64,000 nucleotides of DNA, from assembly GCF_004168285.1 (NCBI RefSeq), contig NZ_SEWF01000008.1:62001-126000 (forward strand), read 5' to 3'. The stretch comes from Emticicia agri (GTDB lineage Bacteria; Bacteroidota; Bacteroidia; Cytophagales; Spirosomataceae). Within the stretch, counting starts at the first letter, position 1; each line of letters starts with the position of its first letter. The notes beneath the pieces were generated by a model. The model had not been told where the DNA came from. It did not search any database and saw only the letters and a program-made list of their open reading frames with translations. Position numbers and translations under genes: made by a program. Below, one piece after another: positions 33,743-42,173 of this stretch.

Positions 33743-36064
33743 ATGGAAAAAATCTCTACTTTTCGTCGAAGCGTTATTCGCTTATTTACCATTAATGCTC
33801 TTATTTTCATAGGAATACAAACTGCTTTTGCCCAAAGTTATTTTTCATCAACCCAGGAAGAGTTTGGTAAAAACCGTATTCAGGAAAAAAGATTTGAATG
33901 GCTAACCATCAGAAGTAATAATTTTGAGTTTAATTATTACAGAGGGGGTGATAAAATTGCCCAGAGTGCTGCCAAACTCTCAGAAAGCGAGTATGACCGA
34001 ATCACCGAGTTGTTAGGGTATACACCTTTTACAACCATGAAGATTTTTCTGTATAATTCGCCAAAAGACTTAGCCCAGAGTAATATTGGTCTTACTGCCC
34101 CTATCGACCTTGATGGCAGTATTCTTAACCTCGCCAAGTCAAGGGTACAGATTGCGTATACAGGTAATGAGGAAACTTTCAAAAGAGAATTAATCAGACA
34201 GATTTCCCGTTTGTTTGTCTATGATATGCTTTACGGAGGTTCGCTGAAAGAAGTTTTACAAAGCTCTCTTTTGTTGACTGTACCTGAGTGGTACATGGCA
34301 GGGATAGCGGCTTATATTTCAGAGAATAACGAAGACCCTATCATGCTCGACCGTTTACGTGCGGCCGTGATGAAGAACAAAGACAAGAAGATTTCTCATC
34401 TGGAAGGTAAAGATGCTGAGTTAGTAGGCCAATCTATCTGGAATTACATTGCTATGCGTTATGGCAAAGATAATATCTCCAATATTCTTAACCTTACTCG
34501 TATCATCCGTACAGAAGAATCAAGTATCACAAGCACTTTAGGTATTTCTTACAATCGGTTCATGAAAGAATGGAAAGAGTTCTACATGAGTAGTGCGTAT
34601 GCAAATGTCAACGAAAAAAATGACGAGCCTGAGAAAAAAACCATTGTTTCGCCTAAAATAGAGCTTTCAAAACCTAAAGAAAAACTGGTTCTGGAAAAAG
34701 GTGAAATTGATACAGATAATTACGAGTTCGATGCCGAAAATATTATTAAATCTCTGGCAAACGAAACTGCCAGAAACAAGATTGATAATACAGATAAAAC
34801 GACCCCTAAATTAGGACGTTACAGAGAAACCTTAAAAATCAAAGGGCCGTTTGCGTATGAGAATATCATGATTGCCAACGACGTGAAATCTGATTTTTTA
34901 ATGGACCCTGTAAGACGTATGGGGATGAAAAATACGCTGGTACTGAATGATTTATTAGAAAACCACAATATCAAATTAGGGTTGTTTATCACTCCGGTAT
35001 TAAGAAACCATGACATTTTCATGGAATATAACAATAATACCAAACGGGTTGACTGGGGTTTAGGCATCATGCGCCGTTCTATTTCATTCGGAGAATTAGA
35101 CAACCGTAGTTTGTACCTGTTCCGTCCGCTTAATATCAATACACCGCCAACGGCCATTATTGCCATTGACAGAAGATTGTATTTCAATAAGTTTTCTGCC
35201 TATGCCAACTATCCGTTCAGTCGTAACCTGCGTGCAGGTATCTCTCCTTTCCTGATGACCACAAACGATGTGGATTTGATTGAATTAGGACGCAAAAATT
35301 TAAGTTCGACTTATTTAGGATATAAAGCAGAAATCGTTTACGATAATACGACTCCGCTATTCAGCAAAGTACTGACAGGCACACGTGCCAAACTTCGTTT
35401 AGAACGTTCGTATAGCCTGACTTCAAATACCGAAAATTTCAGCCGTCTGGTAGTTGATGCCCGTCATTATCAAAGAATACTGAAAAGCCTGATTTTTGCT
35501 GCTCGTTTATCTTACAGCCGCTCTTTGGGCAATGCACCAAAAGTAACTTTCCTTGGTGGTGTTGAAAACACAATCAACCGTACTGTAGAGACAACCAACG
35601 GACAAGGCACGGGTGTTCCCCGTGATTTACGTGATATTCTTTTCTACGATTATGCCGGTAATCTCAGAGGCTTTAACTTTGCCAAACTCTATGGTACAAG
35701 CCACTTATTAACCAATTTCGAACTACGGCTGCCATTGGCACAGTATTTCTCTAAAGGCTCGCTTACGTCTAATTTCTTACGTAATATGCAATTTGTAGGA
35801 TTTAGTGATATTGGTACAGCCTGGTATGGCAATAAAGGGCCATTCAATCGTCAGAACAGTTTGAATACAGAAGTGATTGGTGGAGGAGATAACCCTTTCA
35901 GAGCAACTGTAACCAACTTTAAAAATCCTTTCCTGGTTGGGTATGGCGTCGGCCTGAGAACCACTATTTTAGGGTATTTTGTGAAAGCTGATTATGCCTG
36001 GGGCCTTGAAGACAAAGAAGTAAACAAGCCTAAGTTATATATTTCGCTTGGTTACGATTTTTAA
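33743..36064 (+). CDS. Peptidase-MA-like (degenerate) plus BamA-type barrel outer membrane protein
   Basis: The 773-residue protein is started at ATG 33743 (MEKISTFRRS, then the signal segment LFTINALIFIGIQTAFAQ); the frame extends back only to a TTG at 33704. Residues about 30-260 resemble the peptidase-MA/gluzincin fold of Cytophagales periplasmic proteins (LTIRSNNFEFNYYRGGDKIA, MYGGSLKEVLQSS-like, VPEWYMAGIAAYI). The zinc motif is lost, with RELIRQISR where HExxH would be and WYMAG where an E is usual. A linker of charged repeats (290-380) leads to a surface-antigen/BamA-like barrel with LRGFNFAKLYGTSHLL and a terminal KLYISLGYDF. It probably has a structural or assembly role at the outer membrane. 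Confidence 0.7.
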   Translation: MEKISTFRRSVIRLFTINALIFIGIQTAFAQSYFSSTQEEFGKNRIQEKRFEWLTIRSNNFEFNYYRGGDKIAQSAAKLSESEYDRITELLGYTPFTTMKIFLYNSPKDLAQSNIGLTAPIDLDGSILNLAKSRVQIAYTGNEETFKRELIRQISRLFVYDMLYGGSLKEVLQSSLLLTVPEWYMAGIAAYISENNEDPIMLDRLRAAVMKNKDKKISHLEGKDAELVGQSIWNYIAMRYGKDNISNILNLTRIIRTEESSITSTLGISYNRFMKEWKEFYMSSAYANVNEKNDEPEKKTIVSPKIELSKPKEKLVLEKGEIDTDNYEFDAENIIKSLANETARNKIDNTDKTTPKLGRYRETLKIKGPFAYENIMIANDVKSDFLMDPVRRMGMKNTLVLNDLLENHNIKLGLFITPVLRNHDIFMEYNNNTKRVDWGLGIMRRSISFGELDNRSLYLFRPLNINTPPTAIIAIDRRLYFNKFSAYANYPFSRNLRAGISPFLMTTNDVDLIELGRKNLSSTYLGYKAEIVYDNTTPLFSKVLTGTRAKLRLERSYSLTSNTENFSRLVVDARHYQRILKSLIFAARLSYSRSLGNAPKVTFLGGVENTINRTVETTNGQGTGVPRDLRDILFYDYAGNLRGFNFAKLYGTSHLLTNFELRLPLAQYFSKGSLTSNFLRNMQFVGFSDIGTAWYGNKGPFNRQNSLNTEVIGGGDNPFRATVTNFKNPFLVGYGVGLRTTILGYFVKADYAWGLEDKEVNKPKLYISLGYDF

Positions 36065-36105
36065 AAGACAGATAGTCTTTGGATAAATTCATCCGAAGTA
36101 AGATA

Positions 36106-36136
36106 GAAAAACCCGTTCATACCGAATGGGTTTTTC
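36106..36136 (+). terminator. Rho-independent terminator
   Basis: GAAAAACCC (36106-36114) pairs with GGGTTTTTC (36128-36136), extended by imperfect pairs toward a short loop and followed by GTTTG. It lies 42 bp after the barrel protein gene. Confidence 0.7.
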
Positions 36137-36155
36137 GTTTGTTTAATACAACCTT

Positions 36156-36710
36156 ATGACCCCCACAGACAGGCGAATTCAGCAAACAGCCGTTCTCTAC
36201 AACCAGTTGATTAATTTCTTCTGGACTATTCTGGCGTTTGTACCTGTGGTTTATTTCTGTTATCAGTATCTGCCGCTCAGACTCTTATATGTATTTGGCG
36301 GTATCAGTTGTATAGTTATTTTTATACCTGTTTCATGGCTCAATCAAATACAGTTAAGTCAATCTTCTAAAGTTTATGCCCGAATCGGTATCCGGTTTAT
36401 CAAGAAATATACGCAGGATGGCGACCGGGTAAATCAGTTTATCAAAAAGCAACATCCACAATATAAATATATTGCCAATAAACACGACATAAAAAAGCTG
36501 ATTGGAAAGTCTTACATGCAGGAAAAATTCCATTACCTCATTTTTATATTCTTTCTATGTCTTACCATTTATGCCTTGATGCTTGGGTTGATAGGCTGGG
36601 CTGTTTTCATTGCTATTGCTAATATTATCTATAATCTCTATCCTATTTTTCTTCAACAATATAACCGAATCAGAATCAATTATTTATTGAAAAGGCAAGC
36701 AGAAACTTAG
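36156..36710 (+). CDS. Small integral membrane protein of unknown function
   Basis: The 184-residue protein has four predicted membrane segments in two pairs (about 17-37, 42-60, 126-143, 146-165), separated by a basic cytoplasmic stretch (SKVYARIGIRFIKKYTQDGDRVNQFI). The C-terminal NIIYNLYPIFLQQYNRIRINYLL recalls the NxYPxxxQ+YNR motif of the CrtO-type glycosyl-diaponeurosporenoate acyltransferase-like family, so a membrane acyltransferase-like role is conceivable. This is a weak inference from a short motif. It stands alone between a terminator and the phosphotransferase gene. Confidence 0.6.
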   Translation: MTPTDRRIQQTAVLYNQLINFFWTILAFVPVVYFCYQYLPLRLLYVFGGISCIVIFIPVSWLNQIQLSQSSKVYARIGIRFIKKYTQDGDRVNQFIKKQHPQYKYIANKHDIKKLIGKSYMQEKFHYLIFIFFLCLTIYALMLGLIGWAVFIAIANIIYNLYPIFLQQYNRIRINYLLKRQAET

Positions 36711-36753
36711 TTGCGAACTTCTTTTTATTAACCACTTTACTAAACCCACTATC

Positions 36754-37743
36754 ATGAACCACTTTCCTGTTATTACGTCAACACTTTCAGAAAATCACCT
36801 TGCTTTATTTTTACAGGCTAAATACAACCTTACTTCAGCCACTACCTGCCGATTATTGAAAACAGGCATTAATCATGTATATCTTGTTACTGACGGAGAA
36901 AAGAAATCGGTTTTCAGAGTATATAGTCTCAATTGGCGTAGTGAGCCCGAAATTGCCGAAGAAATCAGGTTGTTAAACCTTCTGAAAGAAAATCAACTTC
37001 CGGTTTCGTATCCTATGGCTGATGCACACGGAAATTATATCCAGACACTCAACGCTCCCGAAGGAGAAAGATTTGGCGTGATGTTTTCGTATGCCAAAGG
37101 TGAAAAGATTCTCAATTTTTCAGCTGAATTACATGAGAAAATCGGTGTAATAATGGCAAAGTTTCATCAGATAACTCACAATCTTTATCTAAACAGAGTT
37201 ACTTATACACCCGAAAAAGTACTCTTAGATTCACCTCAGCACTTCTTTGGCTTTTTGCCTGATGATACCCCTGAAGTAGGGTTTATCAGATATGCTCAGA
37301 AGCATCTGTTAAACAAATTGAAACAAGTAGATGAAATAAAGCTAAGAATAGGAGTAGTACATTTCGACATCTGGTTTGATAACCTGAATATATCGGAAGA
37401 AAAAGAAGTTACCCTGTTTGATTTTGATTTCTGCGGTAATGGCTGGTTATGTTACGATATAGCATATTACATTTTGCAGATATATGGTACTGAAACTGAT
37501 GAAAACGAATACAAACAAAAGGCAGAAAGTTTTCTGAAAGGCTACGAATCAATTACACCTATCAGCGATGAGGAAAGGCACATTTTGCCTTTATCGGGCG
37601 AGTGTGTTTATCTGTTTTATCTGGGTGTACAATGCCAGCGGTTTAATAACTGGTCAAATACATTTATCAATGAAGTTTATCTGAAAAGATTCATAAATTT
37701 ACGTATCAAAAGATGGTTTGACTATAATAAATTAGGCGAATGA
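36754..37743 (+). CDS. APH/homoserine-kinase-II-type phosphotransferase
   Basis: The 329-residue protein has the aminoglycoside-phosphotransferase/choline-kinase fold. Visible are an N-lobe lysine-region HVYLVTDGEKKSVFRVYSLNWR, the helix EIAEEIRLLNLLKE, the Brenner-type catalytic loop VVHFDIWFDNLNI (H-x-D-x-x-x-x-N) and the metal-binding TLFDFDFCGNGWLCYDIAYY. Related Bacteroidota proteins are annotated only as phosphotransferases, and the small-molecule substrate is unknown. The start of the downstream AlkZ-like gene overlaps its stop in an ATGA, so the two are translationally coupled. Confidence 0.83.
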   Translation: MNHFPVITSTLSENHLALFLQAKYNLTSATTCRLLKTGINHVYLVTDGEKKSVFRVYSLNWRSEPEIAEEIRLLNLLKENQLPVSYPMADAHGNYIQTLNAPEGERFGVMFSYAKGEKILNFSAELHEKIGVIMAKFHQITHNLYLNRVTYTPEKVLLDSPQHFFGFLPDDTPEVGFIRYAQKHLLNKLKQVDEIKLRIGVVHFDIWFDNLNISEEKEVTLFDFDFCGNGWLCYDIAYYILQIYGTETDENEYKQKAESFLKGYESITPISDEERHILPLSGECVYLFYLGVQCQRFNNWSNTFINEVYLKRFINLRIKRWFDYNKLGE

Positions 37744-38825
37744 TGACCAACACCGAAATTATTACCCACAGGCTTTATAACCAGCAAATCACTGAAACGC
37801 AATTTACCAAACCAGAGGAGATAGTCTCGTGGCTGGTAGCAGTACAGGCACAGGAATACGCCATGTCAAAATGGGCAATCGGTCTTAGACTCAATGGTGT
37901 AAAAGAAGCTGAGGTAGAACAAGCTATTAATGATGGCCGGATTCTGCGTACACACGTCATGCGTCCGACCTGGCACTTTGTAGCCCCTGCCGACATCAGA
38001 TGGTTACTTGCCTTAACTGCTCCGAGAGTACACGCTTTCAATGCCTTTCAGTACCGGAAAAATGGTTTGGATAGTAAGGTATTCAACAAGTGTAATGATA
38101 TTATGGTCAAAAACCTCGAAGGCGGCAAATCACTCACACGAGCCACTCTAAACGCTGCTTTTCAGGAAGCAGGTATTGTAACAGATACAATTGGGTTAAG
38201 TTGCATTATGATGCAGGCCGAATTAGATGGACTAATTTGCAGTGGCCCACGACAAGGAAAACAATTCACCTATGCTTTGATTGATGAACGAGTGCCCCCT
38301 ACCCAACCACTGAGTCAGGAAGAAGCGCTTAGCCAACTGGCGTTAAGGTATTTTACAAGCCGGGGGCCTGCTACTGTACAGGATTTTGTATGGTGGTCGG
38401 GGTTAACCATGAAAGAAGCCCGGACAGGTATCGCAAACCTGCCACCGTATTTTATTCATACTAAAATTGACGGGCAGGAATACATTTATGCACCTGGAAA
38501 CCCGAAAGAAGCAGAACATCCCAGACATTCGTTTTTAATGCCTGATTATGATGAATATGGCATTGCTTACAAACACCGTGATGCTATTTTTTTGCCAAAG
38601 GAAAAAAATAATCCGGAAGGCAGAAAGCCGACTTTTCCTTTTAATCGCATGATAATTGTGAACGGAACGATTGTAGGGGCATGGCAGCGAACCATTAAAA
38701 ATAAAGAGGTAATTGTAGAAGTAGCTCCTTTCTATACCTATAACGAGCAGGAAAATGCCATTGTAGAAAAATCTGTTAACCGCTTTAAAACTTTCTTTGG
38801 CGGAGGCATTGATGACATAGAATAA
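37740..38825 (+). CDS. AlkZ-like winged-helix DNA glycosylase (HTH_42)
   Basis: The 361-residue protein belongs to the winged-helix HTH_42 family that includes AlkZ and YcaQ, DNA glycosylases removing bulky alkyl or crosslink lesions. It has the motif SWLVAVQAQEYAMSKWAIGLRL; the QAQ triplet corresponds to the catalytic Q-x-Q motif of AlkZ rather than the QxD of YcaQ. Further family blocks are THVMRPTWHFVAPADIRWLLAL, the YFTSRGPATVQDFVWWSGL tract and a C-terminal beta region (RMIIVNGTIVGAWQRTI). The start ATG (37740) overlaps the upstream phosphotransferase stop; an alternative ATG is at 37743. An AraC-type regulator follows 10 bp downstream. Confidence 0.8.
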   Translation: MMTNTEIITHRLYNQQITETQFTKPEEIVSWLVAVQAQEYAMSKWAIGLRLNGVKEAEVEQAINDGRILRTHVMRPTWHFVAPADIRWLLALTAPRVHAFNAFQYRKNGLDSKVFNKCNDIMVKNLEGGKSLTRATLNAAFQEAGIVTDTIGLSCIMMQAELDGLICSGPRQGKQFTYALIDERVPPTQPLSQEEALSQLALRYFTSRGPATVQDFVWWSGLTMKEARTGIANLPPYFIHTKIDGQEYIYAPGNPKEAEHPRHSFLMPDYDEYGIAYKHRDAIFLPKEKNNPEGRKPTFPFNRMIIVNGTIVGAWQRTIKNKEVIVEVAPFYTYNEQENAIVEKSVNRFKTFFGGGIDDIE

Positions 38826-38835
38826 TTGCTGCAAT

Positions 38836-39600
38836 ATGAGTCTGACTACTTTTATTCCGAATGATGCACTGAAACCTTATTTAAGGTTATTGGCGATTTC
38901 TGAGGCAACTCAGGAAACGGAATACAAGGTTTTACCCGGTACTTCGCTCGTAATGGGTTTCCAGTATCGGGGACGTTTATCTACTCTTGAAAACACGGCT
39001 TTGAAGCCCTTGGATACAGCCGGAATTACAGGTTTGCAGGATAAATTCAGAGTATTTAAAAATTCAAAAGATATTGGTACTGTTCTGGTGTTTTTCAATG
39101 AAACCGGAGCCGCTTATTTTTTCAGAGAACCTATCCATGAATTGTTTGGTGAAAGCATTTCGCTGGACAACTTTGTCAACAAATCATGGCTCAATGCCAT
39201 TGAAGAAAAATTATCAGAAGCATCAACGCATCAGGAGCGAATTAATAGTATTGAGCAATTCCTGATGGCACGTCTTCAACCCATTCAGACTGACACACTG
39301 GTACAATCAGCTATTCAGCAGATTCAGTTAGCTAAGGGCAACATCAGAATCAGCGAATTGGCTAAGCAATTATACACCAGCAAAAGTCCGCTTGAAAAAC
39401 GATTCAGAAAAATTGTAGGTGCCTCCCCTAAAAAGTTTGCCTCTATTGTCAGATTCAATGCTTTACTCAAAAGCCATTCACCTGAAAAATCATTGACCGA
39501 ATCAGGTTACGAAGCAGGATATTTCGACCAGGCCCATTTTATCCATGATTTCAAGGCTTTTACAGGAGAGACGCCGGAGGGGTATTTTGGGAAGGAATAA
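38836..39600 (+). CDS. AraC-family transcriptional regulator
   Basis: The 254-residue protein has an N-terminal DUF6597-like cupin domain (about 1-140, PYLRLLAISEATQETEYKVLPGTSLVMGFQYRG and REPIHELFGE). It is followed by a C-terminal AraC HTH pair with KGNIRISELAKQLYTSKSPLEKRFRKIVGASPKKFA and ESGYEAGYFDQAHFIHDFKAFTGETPEGY, the second recognition module. It lies 10 bp after the AlkZ-like gene, so it is likely the third gene of the same transcript, possibly regulating it. Confidence 0.88.
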   Translation: MSLTTFIPNDALKPYLRLLAISEATQETEYKVLPGTSLVMGFQYRGRLSTLENTALKPLDTAGITGLQDKFRVFKNSKDIGTVLVFFNETGAAYFFREPIHELFGESISLDNFVNKSWLNAIEEKLSEASTHQERINSIEQFLMARLQPIQTDTLVQSAIQQIQLAKGNIRISELAKQLYTSKSPLEKRFRKIVGASPKKFASIVRFNALLKSHSPEKSLTESGYEAGYFDQAHFIHDFKAFTGETPEGYFGKE

Positions 39601-39620
39601 TATATTATTATACAAAATTC

Positions 39621-39753
39621 CGTAGAGACGCATTGCATGCGTCTTCAAAGGGCTATGAATAGAGAAAATGTATTTATTGGCTAAAAACGATTCATCAATT
39701 AACATTTATTGGTCAGGATATTCCAAAGGAGACGCATGCAATGCGTCTCTACG
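39621..39753. repeat. REP hairpin pair upstream of the RAYT gene
   Basis: The 24 bases at 39621-39644 are exactly inverted at 39730-39753. Each copy is also a small hairpin: AGACGCAT, a 3-nt loop, ATGCGTCT. The pair sits just before a REP-associated tyrosine transposase, as in classic RAYT/REP loci (BIME-like). The 85-bp spacer between them has no gene. Confidence 0.85.
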
Positions 39754-39783
39754 AAAATGGTTAGAATAAATAAATATTTTTCA

Positions 39784-40347
39784 ATGAAAGAACTATTTAA
39801 CAATAGATACAGGGTTCCATCAGCACGGTTAGATTCATGGAACTACGCTCATGCAGGTATGTATTTTATAACCATCTGTACTAAAAATAGAGAAGCACAT
39901 TTTGGTAATATTCATGAATCTGCCTTGATTCCGAGTGAAATAAGAAAAATTGCTTGGGTAGAATGGTTTAAGGCTGCTGAATTAAGGCCTGATATGAATA
40001 TAGAGTTAGGTGAATTTGTAGTAATGCCTAATCATATCCATGGTATAATAATGATTAGTAGAAATCAATTTAATAAACCCACCTACAGTAATGTCATTGA
40101 ACCACAAAACCATTTTTCACCACAATCTAAAAATCTGGCATCAATTATCAGAGGTTATAAGGGTGCTGTCAGTTCCTATGCTAAAAATAACAATATTGTA
40201 TTCGATTGGCAATCACGCTTTCATGAGCATATTATTCATTCAGAAGATGATTATCAAACTATCGCTACCTATATCATAAATAACCCTGCAAAATGGGAAG
40301 AAGACAGCTTATTTAATATTCAGTTGAATAAAATTCAATATTCATAG
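39784..40347 (+). CDS. REP-associated tyrosine transposase (RAYT, Y1_Tnp)
   Basis: The 187-residue protein is a single-domain HUH nuclease of the IS200-like Y1 family that mobilises REP hairpins. It shows GMYFITICTKNREAHFG, FVVMPNHIHGIIMI (the HxH metal motif) and the RAYT-typical C-terminus with HEHIIHSEDDYQTIATYIINNP followed by KW. The Tyr in the DDYQT-YI region is the presumed nucleophile. The start at ATG 39784 follows the REP pair; the frame extends upstream across the right REP, but the family's N-terminal block YRVPSARLDSWNY fits this ATG. All key residues are present, so it may be active. Confidence 0.88.
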   Translation: MKELFNNRYRVPSARLDSWNYAHAGMYFITICTKNREAHFGNIHESALIPSEIRKIAWVEWFKAAELRPDMNIELGEFVVMPNHIHGIIMISRNQFNKPTYSNVIEPQNHFSPQSKNLASIIRGYKGAVSSYAKNNNIVFDWQSRFHEHIIHSEDDYQTIATYIINNPAKWEEDSLFNIQLNKIQYS

Positions 40348-40425
40348 ATGCTTATGCAATCACTCGGTTAACCACACGTCATTAAAGAATCCATTAAACA
40401 TTAATTCCATAAAACCACCTCATCA

Positions 40426-41160
40426 ATGAAAACCACCAAATTATTAATCTTATTCAGCGTTTTCTTAGTTAATATCACATCGTTGGCACAAACCAAACGC
40501 CTCGACATTAAACATTTAACGGGCAATTTCTATGTGTATATTACCTATAATGACTACAAAGGCACGTTATATCCTGCCAATAGTATGTATGTAGTAACCA
40601 AAGATGGAGTAGTAATGATTGATACGCCCTGGGATGAAAATCAGATGTTGCCTTTATTAGACAGCATAGAAAAAAGGCATAACAAAAAAGTAGTGATGAG
40701 TATTTCGACTCATTTTCATGCCGACCGTACCGCAGGATTAAATATTCTGAGAGCCAAAGGCATAAAAACCTATTCGAGTGTACATACCTATGAGCTTTGC
40801 AAGAAATTTAAAGAACAGGAAGCAGAATATCATTTTACTAAGGATACTACCTTTCAAGTAGGCGAATACAATTTTAAGACCTATTATCCGGGTGAGGGTC
40901 ATGCACCTGATAACATTATGGTATGTTTTGAAAAAGACAAGGTATTATATGGAGGTTGCTTTATCAAAAGTACTGAAGCGACTGATGTAGGCAATTTATC
41001 AGATGCCAATCCGATAGCATGGGAAAAATCATTGGCACGTTCTATAAGAAAATATCCTACCCCTAAGTATGTAATTCCAGGACATTTATCATGGGGAAGC
41101 AATAAAACCATGCAATACACCCTCGAATTAGTGAAGAAATATAATCGTACAAAAAAATAA
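40426..41160 (+). CDS. Subclass B1 metallo-beta-lactamase, exported
   Basis: The 244-residue protein has a signal peptide (1-21, TSLAQ) and a complete metallo-beta-lactamase fold with every B1 zinc ligand. The first site is HFHAD with His96 and His98 plus His159 in GEGHAPDN. The second site is Asp100, Cys178 in YGGCFIKS and His220 in PGHLSWG. The Cys ligand and the PDNIMVCFEKDKVLYGG block mark subclass B1 (IND/BlaB/CcrA-like) rather than B3 or glyoxalase-type proteins. Such chromosomal enzymes usually hydrolyse penicillins and carbapenems; activity is inferred. It stands alone, 78 bp downstream of the RAYT gene. Confidence 0.87.
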   Translation: MKTTKLLILFSVFLVNITSLAQTKRLDIKHLTGNFYVYITYNDYKGTLYPANSMYVVTKDGVVMIDTPWDENQMLPLLDSIEKRHNKKVVMSISTHFHADRTAGLNILRAKGIKTYSSVHTYELCKKFKEQEAEYHFTKDTTFQVGEYNFKTYYPGEGHAPDNIMVCFEKDKVLYGGCFIKSTEATDVGNLSDANPIAWEKSLARSIRKYPTPKYVIPGHLSWGSNKTMQYTLELVKKYNRTKK

Positions 41161-41250
41161 CTATAAGAGACCGACTATAATATCAGAGTGCACTACCGGG
41201 TGGTTCTTTTTATATTGGTTATTACACCAATAAGCTATTTTCAATCGTCA

Positions 41251-41284
41251 ATACAAATATAAGTATTTTTACTTATATTTGTAT
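41251..41284 (+). promoter_or_regulatory. Perfect 15-bp palindrome over a promoter -7 element
   Basis: ATACAAATATAAGTA (41251-41265), a TTTT loop, and its exact inverse (41270-41284). The right arm contains TATATTTG at 41274-41281, a TAnnTTTG -7 element, and the ATG of the next gene follows 21 bp after the palindrome. It could be an operator over the promoter or a DNA/RNA hairpin that gates expression. Confidence 0.6.
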
Positions 41285-41305
41285 TAAATCAATTTTTACT
41301 TCATC

Positions 41306-41971
41306 ATGAAATGGGCATATAGTATCGAGCAGAAAATGAAAGCCGCTATGGTGTTGACGGTTATTTTCGTTTTTTTATTTATCAAGAATGTGTCCGATAA
41401 AAGGCATTTCCATGAGTTAGGTGATAGCTTCTCGGCAGTCTATGAAGATCGTCTGATGGCAGAAAGTTATATCTATGAATTATCAAATCATTTATCAAGA
41501 AAAAAATTACTGGTAGATGATTGTAATACCCAGGAGGATTTCAACCATATTAAGGATAAAATAAAGTCTCATAATACTGCTATTCAGACCTTAATTGGCT
41601 CGTATGAAAAAACCAGACTGACTCCTACAGAAGAGGTCTTATTTAAGAATTTCAAGAAAAAAATAGCTGATGGATTGGCTTTAGAGCAAAAGCATATTCA
41701 TCAGTCTGATTTCAGTAACGCAGCAAATGCCAGACCTATATTAGACGAGGCTTTTTATGGCATGCTGAATACGCTCAATCATCTGTCAAATATTCAGATT
41801 ACAGAAGGTGCCAAACTCAATAAATCTTCTCAGAAAATTGTTCTTGGTTCAGCTTCAGATACCCATTTTGAACTGACTTTATTAATTGTTTTAGGAACAA
41901 TTATTCTTACCTTGATTTTTACATCAAATTCAACGATGCCAAAGACGCCACGAGATGCTTCTTTGAATTAA
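41306..41971 (+). CDS. Membrane protein with four-helix-bundle (4HB_MCP-like) sensor domain
   Basis: The 221-residue protein has a membrane segment at each end (about 12-28, AAMVLTVIFVFLFIKN; about 188-208, FELTLLIVLGTIILTLIF). Between them lies a ~155-residue all-helical periplasmic domain (FSAVYEDRLMAESYIYELSNHL, SHNTAIQTLIGSYEKTRLTPTEE, LNTLNHLSNIQITEGAKL). This is the architecture of 4HB_MCP sensor modules of chemoreceptors and histidine kinases, but the cytoplasmic output domain is missing: only 13 residues follow the second helix. It may be a stand-alone sensor acting on a partner protein or a remnant of a larger receptor. Confidence 0.7.
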   Translation: MKWAYSIEQKMKAAMVLTVIFVFLFIKNVSDKRHFHELGDSFSAVYEDRLMAESYIYELSNHLSRKKLLVDDCNTQEDFNHIKDKIKSHNTAIQTLIGSYEKTRLTPTEEVLFKNFKKKIADGLALEQKHIHQSDFSNAANARPILDEAFYGMLNTLNHLSNIQITEGAKLNKSSQKIVLGSASDTHFELTLLIVLGTIILTLIFTSNSTMPKTPRDASLN

Positions 41972-42050
41972 ATCAAAATGCAAAGCCTTACATTATCGGG
42001 GATAGATTTAATACCCCAAGCTAATAAATATATCAGAATTTGCCTATTAT

Positions 42051-42149
42051 CGGTGGCTGAGCGCAGTCGAAGCCCCGAGGCACTTGATAAAATGATAAAT
42101 TAGGGGGCTTTCTACATCGGCAAGTGGCTTCGGTTCCGCTCATCCACCG
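42051..42149. repeat. Inverted repeat of the GGCTGAGCG/GTCGAAGCC type
   Basis: The 24-base arm at 42051-42074 (CGGTGGCTGAGCG then AGTCGAAGCC) is imperfectly inverted at 42126-42149 (GGCTTCGGTTCCGCTCATCC then ACCG). It is more GC-rich than its surroundings. Related words occur at 53.09-53.21 kb, suggesting an interspersed family. Confidence 0.65.
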
Positions 42150-42173
42150 AGAGGTATTGAATTCATAAAATTA

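Noticed and set aside
41161-41215. Possible terminator after the metallo-beta-lactamase gene
   Set aside because: Only a very short stem with a one-base loop could be drawn before the T-rich stretch; not convincing.
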